Part shown: one piece after another, positions 1 to 7,926 of the stretch
Layout of the letters: every line of letters starts with the position of its first letter
How positions within the stretch are numbered: position 1 is the stretch's first letter
Assembly: GCA_017471925.1 (NCBI GenBank)
Contig: JAFURM010000035.1
Coordinates: forward strand, 1-33,563
Length of the DNA stretch: 33,563 nucleotides
DNA from: Bacteroides sp.
GTDB taxonomy: Bacteria; Bacteroidota; Bacteroidia; Bacteroidales; Bacteroidaceae
Direction: 5' to 3'
The notes under the pieces: generated by a model
Told to the model about the DNA's origin: nothing
The model's input: only the letters and a program-made list of their open reading frames with translations
Database searches by the model: none
Translations under genes and position numbers: made by a program

Positions 1-166
1 TTTATGGAAAGAATGACATGGAATCATTGTTGCAAACCGTTTCAGTCTGCAAGTGAAATCTTAAATTATAGTTAAAATCAAAAATAATCAAATATGGAAG
101 TGGCTCATTCTGAGTACTTCCTAAGCAATTGAGTGCTTACAGGAGTGATAAAAATAGCCTGTTTTG

Positions 167-197
167 TTGTTTGGAATAGAATAAGCAATTATCTTTG
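167..197 (+). promoter_or_regulatory. Candidate Bacteroides promoter for the MntA-like gene
   Basis: TATCTTTG at 190-197 fits the -7 consensus TAnnTTTG. TTG at 167-169 lies 20 bp upstream, where the -33 TTTG element is expected. The ATG of the nucleotidyltransferase gene is 20 bases downstream, so the leader would be very short. Bases 1-166 are AT-rich and I see no gene in them. Confidence 0.5.
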
Positions 198-217
198 CAT
201 CATAATATGATATTGTT

Positions 218-526
218 ATGCTCAGTAAACGTCTCCAAAATATGATTCCGAAGATACAACAGTATCTTGCCACTCAGCCAATCAACAAGGCTTGGCTTTT
301 TGGATCGTGCTCACGAGGGAAGGAAAATGTTGATAGCGACATTGATATATTAGTGCAGTACAAGAAAGACGAACAGATTACGCTGTTTACAATTTCACGC
401 ATTATGTGTGCTTTGAAGAAACAGCTCAATTGTTCTGTGGATTTGGTAGAGGATGAGGAATTGCTTCCTTTTGCTGTAGATAGTGTCAACAGAGACAAAA
501 TCCTGATATATGAGAGAGCGAATTAA
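218..526 (+). CDS. MntA-like minimal nucleotidyltransferase (antitoxin of a MntA/HepT pair)
   Basis: This is a 102-residue protein of the minimal nucleotidyltransferase family. It shows the GS-x2-RG motif at residues 29-34 and the catalytic DxD at D41/D43 inside DSDIDILV. A plausible third metal-binding aspartate is D75 in CSVDLVEDE. Proteins of this kind pair with HEPN-fold HepT toxins; the studied MntA members AMPylate the toxin and silence it. The neighbour fits: a HEPN-type reading frame starts at 510, overlapping this gene by 17 bases in another frame, the usual order for such operons. The motifs are complete, so this half of the pair looks intact although its partner is frameshifted. 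The stretch is more AT-rich than the housekeeping genes, as expected for an acquired module. Function is inferred from motifs and gene order. Confidence 0.85.
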   Translation: MLSKRLQNMIPKIQQYLATQPINKAWLFGSCSRGKENVDSDIDILVQYKKDEQITLFTISRIMCALKKQLNCSVDLVEDEELLPFAVDSVNRDKILIYERAN

Positions 527-826
527 GGATAAAGGACGCCTTGAGCATATGTTGAAGTCCATCAATGTCTTGTTGGATAACAAAGATCGTTTCTCTTATG
601 AAGAGGTGGCTAATGACCCGATTTTTTTTATGGATTCGTAAAACACGTAGAGATTATCGGTGAGGCGGTCTATATGTTATCTAAAGAATTTCGCGTTGCT
701 CACCCTGATGTAGACTGGGATGTGATAGAGGGTATGCGTCATGTGTTGGTACATGGATATTATAAAATCAAGCCTGAACAACTGTGGGGGACAGTGGTGA
801 AGGATATTCCGGATTTGAAGCCTTAG
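510..826 (+). pseudogene. HepT-like HEPN toxin gene, frameshifted
   Basis: The frame opens at ATG 510 (MRERIKDKGRLEHML) and runs to NDPIFF, then meets a stop soon after a run of eight T at 622-629. One extra T there would continue the frame as YGFVKHVEIIGEA, which is the usual HepT sequence, and on to RHVLVHGYYKIKPEQLW. The RNase motif of HEPN toxins, R-x4-H, is present as RHVLVH in the shifted frame. The stop at 824-826 falls about where the family ends; the same frame stays open after it to a TAG at 863-865. So all parts of a roughly 105-residue HepT are present, split by one base. It may be a true null allele, a slippage-controlled allele or a homopolymer sequencing error. Family identity is confident; functional state is not. 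Confidence 0.75.
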
Positions 827-942
827 GAATATTATAGAGAGGCGGAAGAAACTGTTTTTTCATAGCTCATAGAAGGTACTAAAAGTGCCTTTCTCAGTGG
901 GTTCTTAAAAACCATATCTGTAACAGTAAATAGAACATAGGT

Positions 943-969
943 AAATAGGATAAGGCGTTATCCCTATTT
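943..969. repeat. Inverted repeat in front of the helicase gene
   Basis: AAATAGGATAA at 943-953 is repeated in inverse orientation as TTATCCCTATTT at 958-969, with one extra C and a 4-base spacer GGCG. It lies 17 bases before the helicase ATG. It could be an operator or a hairpin in the leader. No clear -7 element was found nearby. Confidence 0.6.
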
Positions 970-986
970 GCCACACTACTTCATTC

Positions 987-2948
987 ATGGCCGACAAGGC
1001 AAAATTTCTTCTTCGCGATTACCAGAAAGAGATTGTGTTCCGTGTACACGAGGCATGGAAGTGGCACCGCAGTGTGATGGTACAGATGCCGACAGGGACA
1101 GGAAAGACGCATGTACTGGCGGAAGTAGTGAATGGTTTTTTAGGCACGGATGACACGGATAAGTCTGTGACTAAAAGAATACTCATAGTAGCGCATCGCA
1201 TAGAATTGATAGGGCAGATTCGTGAAACATTAAGTCGCTTTCACTATTCACTCCCCTCCCTTACGGAGGGACAAGGGGGAGGGTCTGCTGTGTCTGTCGA
1301 ATCCATCCAAACTATCTCCCGACGCATTGAGTCCCTTGACTTTACGCCCGACCTGGTTATCATTGACGAGGCGCATCATGCACTGGCAAAGACATATCGG
1401 GTGCTTTGGGAGAAGTGGCCGAAAGCGAAGTTCTTGGGACTGACGGCCACGCCCTGCCGCATGAACAGGAGCGGGTTTACGGACCTGTTTGACGTCTTGG
1501 TGACTTCGTGGAGCATTGCGGAGTTCATTGCAAAGGGTGTGCTTTCGGCTTTTGACTATGCTTCTATTCGTCCGGACTGTGCTGAACAGCAACTGATTGA
1601 CGCTTTGGAAAAGCGAGGGGCTGACGGTGACTATCAGGTGAAGGAGATGGATGCCGTGTTGAACAAACGCCCAAGCATCGAACGACTCTATCGGAGCATG
1701 ATGCAGTTCGCCAAGGGGAAAAAAGGGATTGTTTATGCCATTTCGATTGACCATGCCCGGAATATAGCATCCTACTATAAGGAACAGGGAGTGAACAGTG
1801 TGGCCATTGACAGCAAGACTCCGAGGGAGGAGCGCAAGCAATTGGTCAATGATTTCAAGGAGGGAAAGATACAGGTATTGGTGAACGTGGATGTGTTCAG
1901 CGAAGGCTTTGACTGTCCGGATGTGGAGTTCGTGCAGATGGCACGTCCTACGCTTTCGCTCTCCAAGTATCTGCAACAGGTGGGAAGAGGGCTTCGGAAA
2001 AGTGCCGGGAAGGAAAGCTGCATGATGATAGACAATGTGGGGCTTTACCGAGTGTTCGGATTGCCTGTAGTAAACAGGAACTGGGAAGCGATGTTTTGTG
2101 GGAAGGAAACGGGAAAGGGAACAACCACAGTAGCCTGTGGGTTGCCAACCGCAGGCAAGTGGTGTTGTGCCGACAATGGAAAGGAAGAGGCTGTAGGAGA
2201 TGACATTGGAGTGGGATTGGTGGTCTCTCATGAGATGTTGCTGGCCCAACTGGGCGAACTGGAGCAGCCACCCATAACCATGAGACAAACTGCTACCTTG
2301 AAGGCATGGCAGGATGAAGAAAGGGGATTGTGGGGACTGAGGCGTGGCAGAAACAAGGTAACGGAAGCGGAATATGTCAGCGTGTTTGACCTGAAGGAGG
2401 GAGTGGCCGCCGTAAGGTTTCAAAACCATGCCTGCGGGCTGGTGGATGATACGGGAAGAGTCCTCTGGAAGCGAGGAAGCTGTATCTCCATGCGGTTCAC
2501 TCAGAATAGGTTTCTGGTGATAGGTCTGGAGGGAGGCAGGGAGAACTATGTGGATCTGTGCAATCTGAATGTCTACAGCAGCAAGCCGAGAATCAGACAG
2601 TATGGTAAGTTTGAACTGTTAGAGGCAGATGGCAAGTGCTATACCCGGACGGAGGAGGTTTATGTAAGCGAGGTGGATTTCAGCGGGTTGATCATCTTCT
2701 GCAAGGGACACTTGCTGTGCATCCATGAATCAGCAGACAATACCTACTGTATGCTGGAGGGAGATTCAACAGAGTGTTACCGTGTCCATCATTGGCTGAC
2801 GGACGGAGGAATGCTCGTCTCAGACCGAAAGGGCAAACTTTACCTCGTGACAAAAGAGGGTGGAAAACGGGTGATGCCGAAGGCGGAAGGCTGCATAAAT
2901 GTGAGTGGGAGCATGCAGACGGAGGCAAGAGGAGGTCAGAACGGATAG
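987..2948 (+). CDS. Superfamily 2 DEAD/DEAH-box helicase
   Basis: This is a 653-residue SF2 helicase of the SSL2/RecG-like 'DEAD/DEAH box helicase family' type. The Q-motif-like start LRDYQKEIV (about residue 9) is followed by Walker A PTGTGKT at 35-41, DEAH at 127-130 and TATP at 153-156. Motif VI, QQVGRGLRK, begins at residue 330, with EGFDCPDV just before it. The helicase core ends near residue 370; the remaining ~280 residues are rich in predicted beta strand and I recognise no domain. The ATG at 987 gives the full N-terminal motif and was preferred. No methylase, nuclease or other defence partner is adjacent, so a stand-alone ATP-dependent nucleic-acid translocase is the safest call. Residues about 88-99 (SLPSLTEGQGGG) are encoded by a palindromic GC-rich insert. 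The last 13 bases overlap the convergent tamL gene. Confidence 0.85.
   Translation: MADKAKFLLRDYQKEIVFRVHEAWKWHRSVMVQMPTGTGKTHVLAEVVNGFLGTDDTDKSVTKRILIVAHRIELIGQIRETLSRFHYSLPSLTEGQGGGSAVSVESIQTISRRIESLDFTPDLVIIDEAHHALAKTYRVLWEKWPKAKFLGLTATPCRMNRSGFTDLFDVLVTSWSIAEFIAKGVLSAFDYASIRPDCAEQQLIDALEKRGADGDYQVKEMDAVLNKRPSIERLYRSMMQFAKGKKGIVYAISIDHARNIASYYKEQGVNSVAIDSKTPREERKQLVNDFKEGKIQVLVNVDVFSEGFDCPDVEFVQMARPTLSLSKYLQQVGRGLRKSAGKESCMMIDNVGLYRVFGLPVVNRNWEAMFCGKETGKGTTTVACGLPTAGKWCCADNGKEEAVGDDIGVGLVVSHEMLLAQLGELEQPPITMRQTATLKAWQDEERGLWGLRRGRNKVTEAEYVSVFDLKEGVAAVRFQNHACGLVDDTGRVLWKRGSCISMRFTQNRFLVIGLEGGRENYVDLCNLNVYSSKPRIRQYGKFELLEADGKCYTRTEEVYVSEVDFSGLIIFCKGHLLCIHESADNTYCMLEGDSTECYRVHHWLTDGGMLVSDRKGKLYLVTKEGGKRVMPKAEGCINVSGSMQTEARGGQNG
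1251..1283. repeat. GC-rich palindromic insert within the helicase gene
   Basis: CCCTCC at 1254-1259 and GGAGGG at 1265-1270 form a 6-bp hairpin. A second GGGGGAGGG at 1275-1283 can pair alternatively with the same C-rich arm. It encodes a low-complexity loop between helicase motifs I and II. Confidence 0.5.
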
Positions 2949-5239
2949 CCCACGGCAAAGTGGAAGGCAAAGTCGCGGCTGAACTTCGGACTCAGGAAGG
3001 GATAGCGTTTGGCTCCTCTTTCCGGATTGACAGCCTTCATGCCTCCATCGAAACGGAGAATGAAGAAATCTAAGTCCAAACGAAGTCCTAGGCCATAGGC
3101 TACGGCAATCTGCTTGTAGAACTCATTGAAGCGGAATTTGCCTCCGAGTTGGTCCTTATATTCGCGCAGGGTCCAGATGTTGCCGGCATCAATAAAGGCC
3201 GCACCACGAAACTTCCAGAACATGCGGGTGCGATATTCTATGCTGGCATCCAGCTTGATGTCACCGGACTGGTTGAGGAAATTGCCGTCGCCGGGGAAAG
3301 AACCGGGCCCCAAGCTACGTACCGACCATCCACGTACACTGTTGGCTCCTCCTGAAAAGTAGCGTTTCTCGAAGGGAACCACCGTGGCATTGCCATAGGG
3401 TACGGCGATGCCGCCACCGATATGGAAGGTCAGCGAATTGCGGTTGTCTATAACAATGTTCTTCGAATAGTCCAGGTCAGCCTTGATGTATTGTGCAAAG
3501 GGGATATTCAGGATGGTATATTCGCCGTTGGCATTCTTCTGCAGGTTGCTCATCTTGGCAAAGAGGTAGAGCAGATTACCTGCTGACTCAAAGTTGAATC
3601 GCACCGTATAGGAGCTCTTGTTGGAAGAGAGGGCGTTCAGTTGGCTGCCTGCGCTGTTGTACACAAAACTGTAGCCTGTCCTCACAATCATGCGGTCCTC
3701 ATAGTTGTACTTCAGGATGTAGTTCTGCTCGTCTTTCAGATACTTGTCTTCAAAGTCGGCCTGAATCCAGGGCATATACAGGTAATTGATGTCCAGCAGG
3801 TCAATGCGATGCTGGGCACGCTGTCGTTGCAGGCCCCATTTATAGCTCCAGTTGGCAGAGGCGATGATGCGTGTGAACTCCGGTCTCAGCTGATAGTTGT
3901 ATTGCAGACCAAACTCGGTACTGGCTCGTATCTTACGCCGGAAGTCATTGGAAAGGAAGGGGAAAAGGAAGCGGGGAAAGTTGATGCTGGTCTCGGCTCC
4001 CCACTCCGTGTAGCTTTCGTTCAGATAATCTCCCTGCAGACCGGACACTGCCTCATAGGCGCCACGCAACTTGACCATGAAGGTTTCCGAACCTTTGAAC
4101 AGGTTGCGGTGCTGGAAAGAGACGGCTGCAGCAGCTCCCAGGTCACCGGCAGAATTGGTGCCTTCCAGTTCCAGTGAGACAGACTGGTGTTTGCTCCTGG
4201 TGAGCATGACGTAGGCATTCAGCAGAGCACTGTCTTGCCGTTGAGTCTCAAAGAAGCGGATATTCGTGTATTTCAATGCCTGCAAGCGTCCGAAATTGGT
4301 ATAGGTGCGTTGCACGTCCTGGACATTGTAGAGTTTCCCGCGCGAGATATAGAGGTTATCGGCCAGCACCTTGGGGCGCAGGTAGAGGTTGTCGTTGTAA
4401 TAGATGGGCATACCCTTATAGTGAATGGAGTCGTTCACCTCGATGCTGCTCAATGCCGAGGATTGCAGCACGTTGTAGTCTGTGATGAAGTTGATTTGAT
4501 TGATGGCATACTGCTGGTGGTCGGAGGTCTCTCCATTACCCTGCCGATAGGGATTCAGGTGCATGGTCAGGTCTACGAGAAAAGTGTTCTTCACCGTGTC
4601 GGCCGTATAAGTCAGGTAATCCTTGTTGAACTTATAGTAGCCGTTGCGCTGCAGGTTTTCCGTGATTCTGAGGCGTTCCATCTCCAGCAGATTGACATCG
4701 AACACCATGCCTTCCGACAGATAAGTGGCGGCAGAGTCGTTGCTCATGTAGTTCCAAATCTTCTCGTCAGGAATGTCATACTTCAGGCTACGTACCTTAT
4801 AGGAACGTCCGGTCTTGACGTTATAGGTCAGCTTCAGTTTCTTGTTCTGTGTCTCCGTATGACACCCCACTTCGGCACCCATATAGCCCATGTTCTGTAC
4901 GGCCTTCTTGATTTCTTCGCGCGAGCGTTCTGTCTCTCTTGCGCTGTAGATGACCGGGGCATCTCCCATCCTCCTCAGCACACGGTTGGACCATTTGGTG
5001 GAATCGCGGCCCGAGAGGTTATAGACATAGAGCTGCATCTTTATCAGGCTGAACCACTTGGAGTTGGCATTCTGTCGCAAGTAGAGGGAAAGATTGGATG
5101 GTTTCACGGATTTGTTATCAGTCTCTATGTGTACCTCGTCCAGTAAATACTCCCCATCGGGTACGTATTTGGTGGAGGAACATGAAGCCAATAGCAACAG
5201 AATAGTGGCGAAAACCGTGTGCCGGAAACCTATCTTCAT
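2936..5239 (-). CDS. tamL: TamL-like BamA/Omp85-family outer-membrane lipoprotein
   Basis: The product is a 767-residue Omp85-superfamily protein. It begins with a lipoprotein signal: a charged start, hydrophobic residues 9-18 and a lipobox LLASC with the lipidated cysteine at residue 20. The N-terminal ~330 residues look like POTRA-type repeats, with phrases such as ENLQRNGYYKFN and IHYKGMPIYYNDNLYLRP. The C-terminal ~400 residues alternate like a beta barrel. The barrel carries VRGWSVRSLGPG, the conserved VRGY/F-like loop of the family, and ends in phenylalanine (HFAVGYPF). Bacteroidota use a lipidated TamA version, TamL, with TamB to place proteins in the outer membrane, which is why I choose this name over BamA. 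No tamB is adjacent here. The gene diverges from the methyltransferase gene and converges on the helicase. Confidence 0.8.
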   Translation of the reverse strand: MKIGFRHTVFATILLLLASCSSTKYVPDGEYLLDEVHIETDNKSVKPSNLSLYLRQNANSKWFSLIKMQLYVYNLSGRDSTKWSNRVLRRMGDAPVIYSARETERSREEIKKAVQNMGYMGAEVGCHTETQNKKLKLTYNVKTGRSYKVRSLKYDIPDEKIWNYMSNDSAATYLSEGMVFDVNLLEMERLRITENLQRNGYYKFNKDYLTYTADTVKNTFLVDLTMHLNPYRQGNGETSDHQQYAINQINFITDYNVLQSSALSSIEVNDSIHYKGMPIYYNDNLYLRPKVLADNLYISRGKLYNVQDVQRTYTNFGRLQALKYTNIRFFETQRQDSALLNAYVMLTRSKHQSVSLELEGTNSAGDLGAAAAVSFQHRNLFKGSETFMVKLRGAYEAVSGLQGDYLNESYTEWGAETSINFPRFLFPFLSNDFRRKIRASTEFGLQYNYQLRPEFTRIIASANWSYKWGLQRQRAQHRIDLLDINYLYMPWIQADFEDKYLKDEQNYILKYNYEDRMIVRTGYSFVYNSAGSQLNALSSNKSSYTVRFNFESAGNLLYLFAKMSNLQKNANGEYTILNIPFAQYIKADLDYSKNIVIDNRNSLTFHIGGGIAVPYGNATVVPFEKRYFSGGANSVRGWSVRSLGPGSFPGDGNFLNQSGDIKLDASIEYRTRMFWKFRGAAFIDAGNIWTLREYKDQLGGKFRFNEFYKQIAVAYGLGLRLDLDFFILRFDGGMKAVNPERGAKRYPFLSPKFSRDFAFHFAVGYPF

Positions 5240-5317
5240 ATTTGGTGACGTTTAAAAAATAACTTGCCTCAGTTTCTATTTATGACGTAAGTTTTATAAT
5301 TTTCTCGTATCAGTCTA

Positions 5318-5350
5318 CAAATATAGAAATAATAACGTACTTTTGCCAAA
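5318..5350 (-). promoter_or_regulatory. Promoter for tamL, overlapping the divergent methyltransferase promoter
   Basis: Read on the minus strand, TATATTTG (5325-5318) matches TAnnTTTG, and TTTG (5350-5347) lies 21 bp upstream as the -33 element. The -33 region covers the plus-strand -7 element at 5338-5345. Confidence 0.55.
5338..5345 (+). promoter_or_regulatory. -7 element for the RNA methyltransferase gene
   Basis: TACTTTTG matches TAnnTTTG and lies 22 bases before the ATG at 5368. No good -33 TTTG is seen at the expected distance. Confidence 0.45.
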
Positions 5351-5367
5351 TAAAAAAACAACAAAAT

Positions 5368-6132
5368 ATGTCGCTTAGCAAGAACAGGATAAAATTCATC
5401 CATTCCTTAGAGTTGAAGAAAAACCGGAAGGCCGAAAATCTCTTCATTGCCGAGGGCCCAAAGATTGTTGAAGAACTGCTGGGGCGCTTCAGATGTAGGT
5501 TTCTGATTGCTACTTCTGCCTGGTTAGAAAACCATCCCCACCTGCCGATGTCCGATGTGACGGAAGTCTGTGAGGAGGAACTGACACGTGCCAGTCTGCT
5601 GAAGACTCCCCAGCAAGTGCTGGCTCTCTTTGAACAGCAAGAGGAGGATTGGAGTCCCTCACTCCTCTCCCACTCGCTCTGTCTGGCTTTGGACGGTGTG
5701 CAGGATCCGGGCAACCTAGGTACTATTGTCCGGGTGGCCGACTGGTTTGGTATTGAGCATATCTTCTGTTCGGCCAACACGGTGGATGCCTATAGTCCCA
5801 AGAGCATACAGGCCACTATGGGGGCTATTGCTCGTGTGCATATCCATCAGGTGGACTTGCCGGGGCTCATCAGCAAACTGGATGCCCGGACGCCTATCTA
5901 TGGAACTTTCCTGGATGGCCAGGGGATGTATGGTCAGGAATTGTCGTCCAACGGGCTGATTGTCATGGGAAATGAGGGTAATGGCATCAGTGCCGAAGTA
6001 GCCCGTCTCATCAATAGAAAACTGTATATCCCCAACTATCCGGCCGGACGACCCACCAGTGAGTCGCTGAATGTAGCTATCGCTACGGCAATTGTCTGCG
6101 CCGAGTTCCGGCGACAGGTTGCATGGAAGTGA
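5368..6132 (+). CDS. SPOUT (TrmH/SpoU) family RNA 2'-O-methyltransferase
   Basis: This 254-residue protein has all three SpoU motifs. Motif 1, DGVQDPGNLGTIVR, has the key N116; motif 2 is GNEGNG at 201-206; motif 3 includes SLNVA at 233-237, preceded by IPNYPAGRPTSE. The first ~95 residues resemble the substrate-binding domain that starts RlmB/TrmH-type enzymes (KNRIKFIHSLELKKNRK then FIAEGPKIVEE). The expected reaction is S-adenosylmethionine-dependent 2'-O-methylation of a ribose in rRNA or tRNA, acting as a knotted dimer. The target cannot be told from sequence. The last 50 bases overlap, tail to tail, with the minus-strand gene ending at 6083. Confidence 0.9.
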   Translation: MSLSKNRIKFIHSLELKKNRKAENLFIAEGPKIVEELLGRFRCRFLIATSAWLENHPHLPMSDVTEVCEEELTRASLLKTPQQVLALFEQQEEDWSPSLLSHSLCLALDGVQDPGNLGTIVRVADWFGIEHIFCSANTVDAYSPKSIQATMGAIARVHIHQVDLPGLISKLDARTPIYGTFLDGQGMYGQELSSNGLIVMGNEGNGISAEVARLINRKLYIPNYPAGRPTSESLNVAIATAIVCAEFRRQVAWK

Positions 6133-6343
6133 GGTCAAAGGGATAATTCCAATAGGGCAAGAGGCTCTTGTCTGCCTCTTCCGACAGGATAATGGCACCG
6201 GGAAGCCACTGTACGTCTTCCAGTTCCTCCTGCAGGGGAGCCATCCGGATGACTTTCCCTTCCGCTACTTCTATCATAGCTTGTTTCCGGATTCCTTTTT
6301 CGGGATGGATAATGACGTGGGAGGCGTAGCGGTTATTCTTCAT
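6083..6343 (-). CDS. Small hypothetical protein
   Basis: This 86-residue protein is of a kind I associate with this position in Bacteroides genomes, but its function is unknown to me. The body (RYASHVIIHPEKGIRKQAMIEV, then GKVIRMAPL, then VQWLPGAIILS) looks like two or three beta strands, a little like the N-terminal strands of amidohydrolases without any metal-binding residues. Its ATG (6343-6341) overlaps the stop of the upstream lipoprotein gene by 11 bases, which suggests translational coupling at the end of the ileS-to-lspA cluster. The last 50 bases lie inside the convergent methyltransferase gene. The tight coupling is the main reason to call it real. Confidence 0.65.
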   Translation of the reverse strand: MKNNRYASHVIIHPEKGIRKQAMIEVAEGKVIRMAPLQEELEDVQWLPGAIILSEEADKSLLPYWNYPFDLTSMQPVAGTRRRQLP

Positions 6344-7295
6344 CTTTCTCCTTTTTCAATACTGCCGGACGGGGACGCATCTCCTTGCCCGTGGGTAACT
6401 TTTTGGGCAGAGGTTTCAGTTCGGGTGCAGCCTCTTGGGATTTCTGCAGACGTTCTGTCTCTTTTTGAGGCACGTTTTCCTGAACTTTGGATGCTGTCTG
6501 CAGAGAATCCTGCCATGTAGCAAACAGGGTGTCCGTGGCATGATAGCGCATCAAAGCGACATCTTTCAGCACGATAACGTCATGGATGTCCTGTGTGGGA
6601 TAATAGAGGAAACCGCTGACTTCCTTGATTCTCCCCAACGTATCGGCATGTAGTGTGATGCGCTGAGGGCCGGATGATGCAATCTGTTTCATGCAGGAGA
6701 CGGTGCTGTCTTTGTCATAAGCAATCTGCAGGGCCATGACGGGGTGTGTAGCTGTGTCCGGCAATTCTTTCAGGAAGAGCAGGGAGAACTCCCAGGAAAT
6801 GGCGTCCCGGTTCATGAAGTTACTGTCTGACGGAAGGGTGAAGGTCAGCTTGTTGTCCAACGGCATGCCCGTCAGATGATAAACCCGCTGCCACAGCCAA
6901 AGGTCTACACTGTCGCCCGGTTGCGACTCCACGGGTTTGTTGTCTCTCATGGCTACCAGGGCGTTTATGCCGTCCCGCTCGTTCTTCAGACGTCCGGTGA
7001 TATTCTCATATATCTTATTGAACTCCTGGGGATGTCTGGCAAACCACACCATGGAAGAGTCGAACTGTTCTTGAGTAATACCGTGTTTCTTGAAGACGGC
7101 CTCCACATAAAGCACACGTTTGTAGGATTCAGCGTAAGACTCCTCCTCGCCCATTGCCTTGGCCAGGTGGTAATCATAGAGCACACGCTCCATCTGTGCA
7201 TTACTCAGCACGATGTCGGGCCTTTCCACCTTACAGGCCGCCATGCCTGTCAGTAACAGGAGGCTGCACCACAGTTTCATCCGTCTGCCTTTCAT
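6333..7295 (-). CDS. Lipoprotein of unknown function (DUF4296-like)
   Basis: With the start at ATG 7295-7293 the product has 320 residues. The beginning MKGRRMKLWC, a short hydrophobic segment and a lipobox GMAAC with cysteine 21 make a lipoprotein signal. The next part (IVLSNAQMERVLYDYHLAKAMG) resembles the DUF4296 family common in Bacteroidota lipoproteins. The C-terminus is proline- and lysine-rich (ELKPLPKKLPTGKEMRPRP) and probably disordered. The frame is open upstream to 7370, but I prefer 7295 because its ATG overlaps the lspA stop as ATGA and places the signal peptide at the N-terminus. Thus the gene for lipoprotein signal peptidase is directly coupled to a gene for a likely substrate. 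Cell-envelope location is inferred from the signal; function is unknown. Confidence 0.75.
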   Translation of the reverse strand: MKGRRMKLWCSLLLLTGMAACKVERPDIVLSNAQMERVLYDYHLAKAMGEEESYAESYKRVLYVEAVFKKHGITQEQFDSSMVWFARHPQEFNKIYENITGRLKNERDGINALVAMRDNKPVESQPGDSVDLWLWQRVYHLTGMPLDNKLTFTLPSDSNFMNRDAISWEFSLLFLKELPDTATHPVMALQIAYDKDSTVSCMKQIASSGPQRITLHADTLGRIKEVSGFLYYPTQDIHDVIVLKDVALMRYHATDTLFATWQDSLQTASKVQENVPQKETERLQKSQEAAPELKPLPKKLPTGKEMRPRPAVLKKEKDEE

Positions 7296-7924
7296 GACTT
7301 TTTCTTCAACACATGATAGGATTCGTTCAGATACTTGCTGTAGAATAGCAGCAGGGCTATGATGCCACAACTGATGGCTGCATCAGCAAAATTGAATATC
7401 GGGCTGAAAAAGATGAAATGTTCTCCGCCTACAAAGGGCATCCACTCCGGCCAATAGGTGTCTATGATGGGGAAATAGAACATATCCACCACCTTGCCGT
7501 AAAGCATGGGAGCATATCCACCGGCCTCGGGCAGGAAGGTCGCTATCTGCGAATGGGTACTTTCATTGAACAGAATGCCATAGAAGACACAGTCAATGAT
7601 GTTGCCCAACGCACCGGTGAGAATCAAAGAGACACAGATGATGAATCCTGTCTTGAGTCCGTGCTTGATGAAGCGGTACAGACACCATGCAATGACTCCC
7701 ACCGCAATGATGCGGAATGAGGTAAGAAACAATTTGCCAATGATTTCCAGGCCGAAAGCCATACCATTGTTCTCGGTGAAGTAGATGTAGAACCAATCAG
7801 TTATACGGATACTCTCATGCCAATACATGTGGGTCTTGACCCAAATCTTGATAATCTGGTCAATGATGAGCACAGCGAGGATAATGAGCAGGGCTATCCG
7901 GCCTTTCGTGAAGAGTTTAGCCAT
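7292..7924 (-). CDS. lspA: Lipoprotein signal peptidase (signal peptidase II)
   Basis: LspA cleaves the signal peptide of prolipoproteins in the inner membrane, just before the lipidated cysteine. The 210-residue protein has four hydrophobic segments (about 10-28, 66-85, 92-110 and 180-198). The two catalytic aspartates are visible: D111 in TGALGNIIDCVFYG and D181 in FNFADAAIS. The conserved FTENNGMAFG lies at 49-58. It is longer than the ~165-residue E. coli enzyme because of an insert between the catalytic motifs (about 120-170), which I believe is usual in Bacteroidota. The gene sits 2 bases after the DksA-like gene and its stop overlaps the next start, so it is part of the ileS cluster. 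ileS-lspA linkage is common in bacteria. Confidence 0.95.
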   Translation of the reverse strand: MAKLFTKGRIALLIILAVLIIDQIIKIWVKTHMYWHESIRITDWFYIYFTENNGMAFGLEIIGKLFLTSFRIIAVGVIAWCLYRFIKHGLKTGFIICVSLILTGALGNIIDCVFYGILFNESTHSQIATFLPEAGGYAPMLYGKVVDMFYFPIIDTYWPEWMPFVGGEHFIFFSPIFNFADAAISCGIIALLLFYSKYLNESYHVLKKKS

Positions 7925-7926
7925 CC

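Noticed and set aside
871-892. Hairpin AAGGTAC/GTGCCTT after the hepT pseudogene
   Set aside because: Short stem with a G-T pair and no T tract; too weak to call a terminator.
1248-2429. Long minus-strand open frame (393 codons) opposite the helicase
   Set aside because: The plus-strand frame has all helicase motifs; the opposite frame has no recognisable domain and is a shadow.
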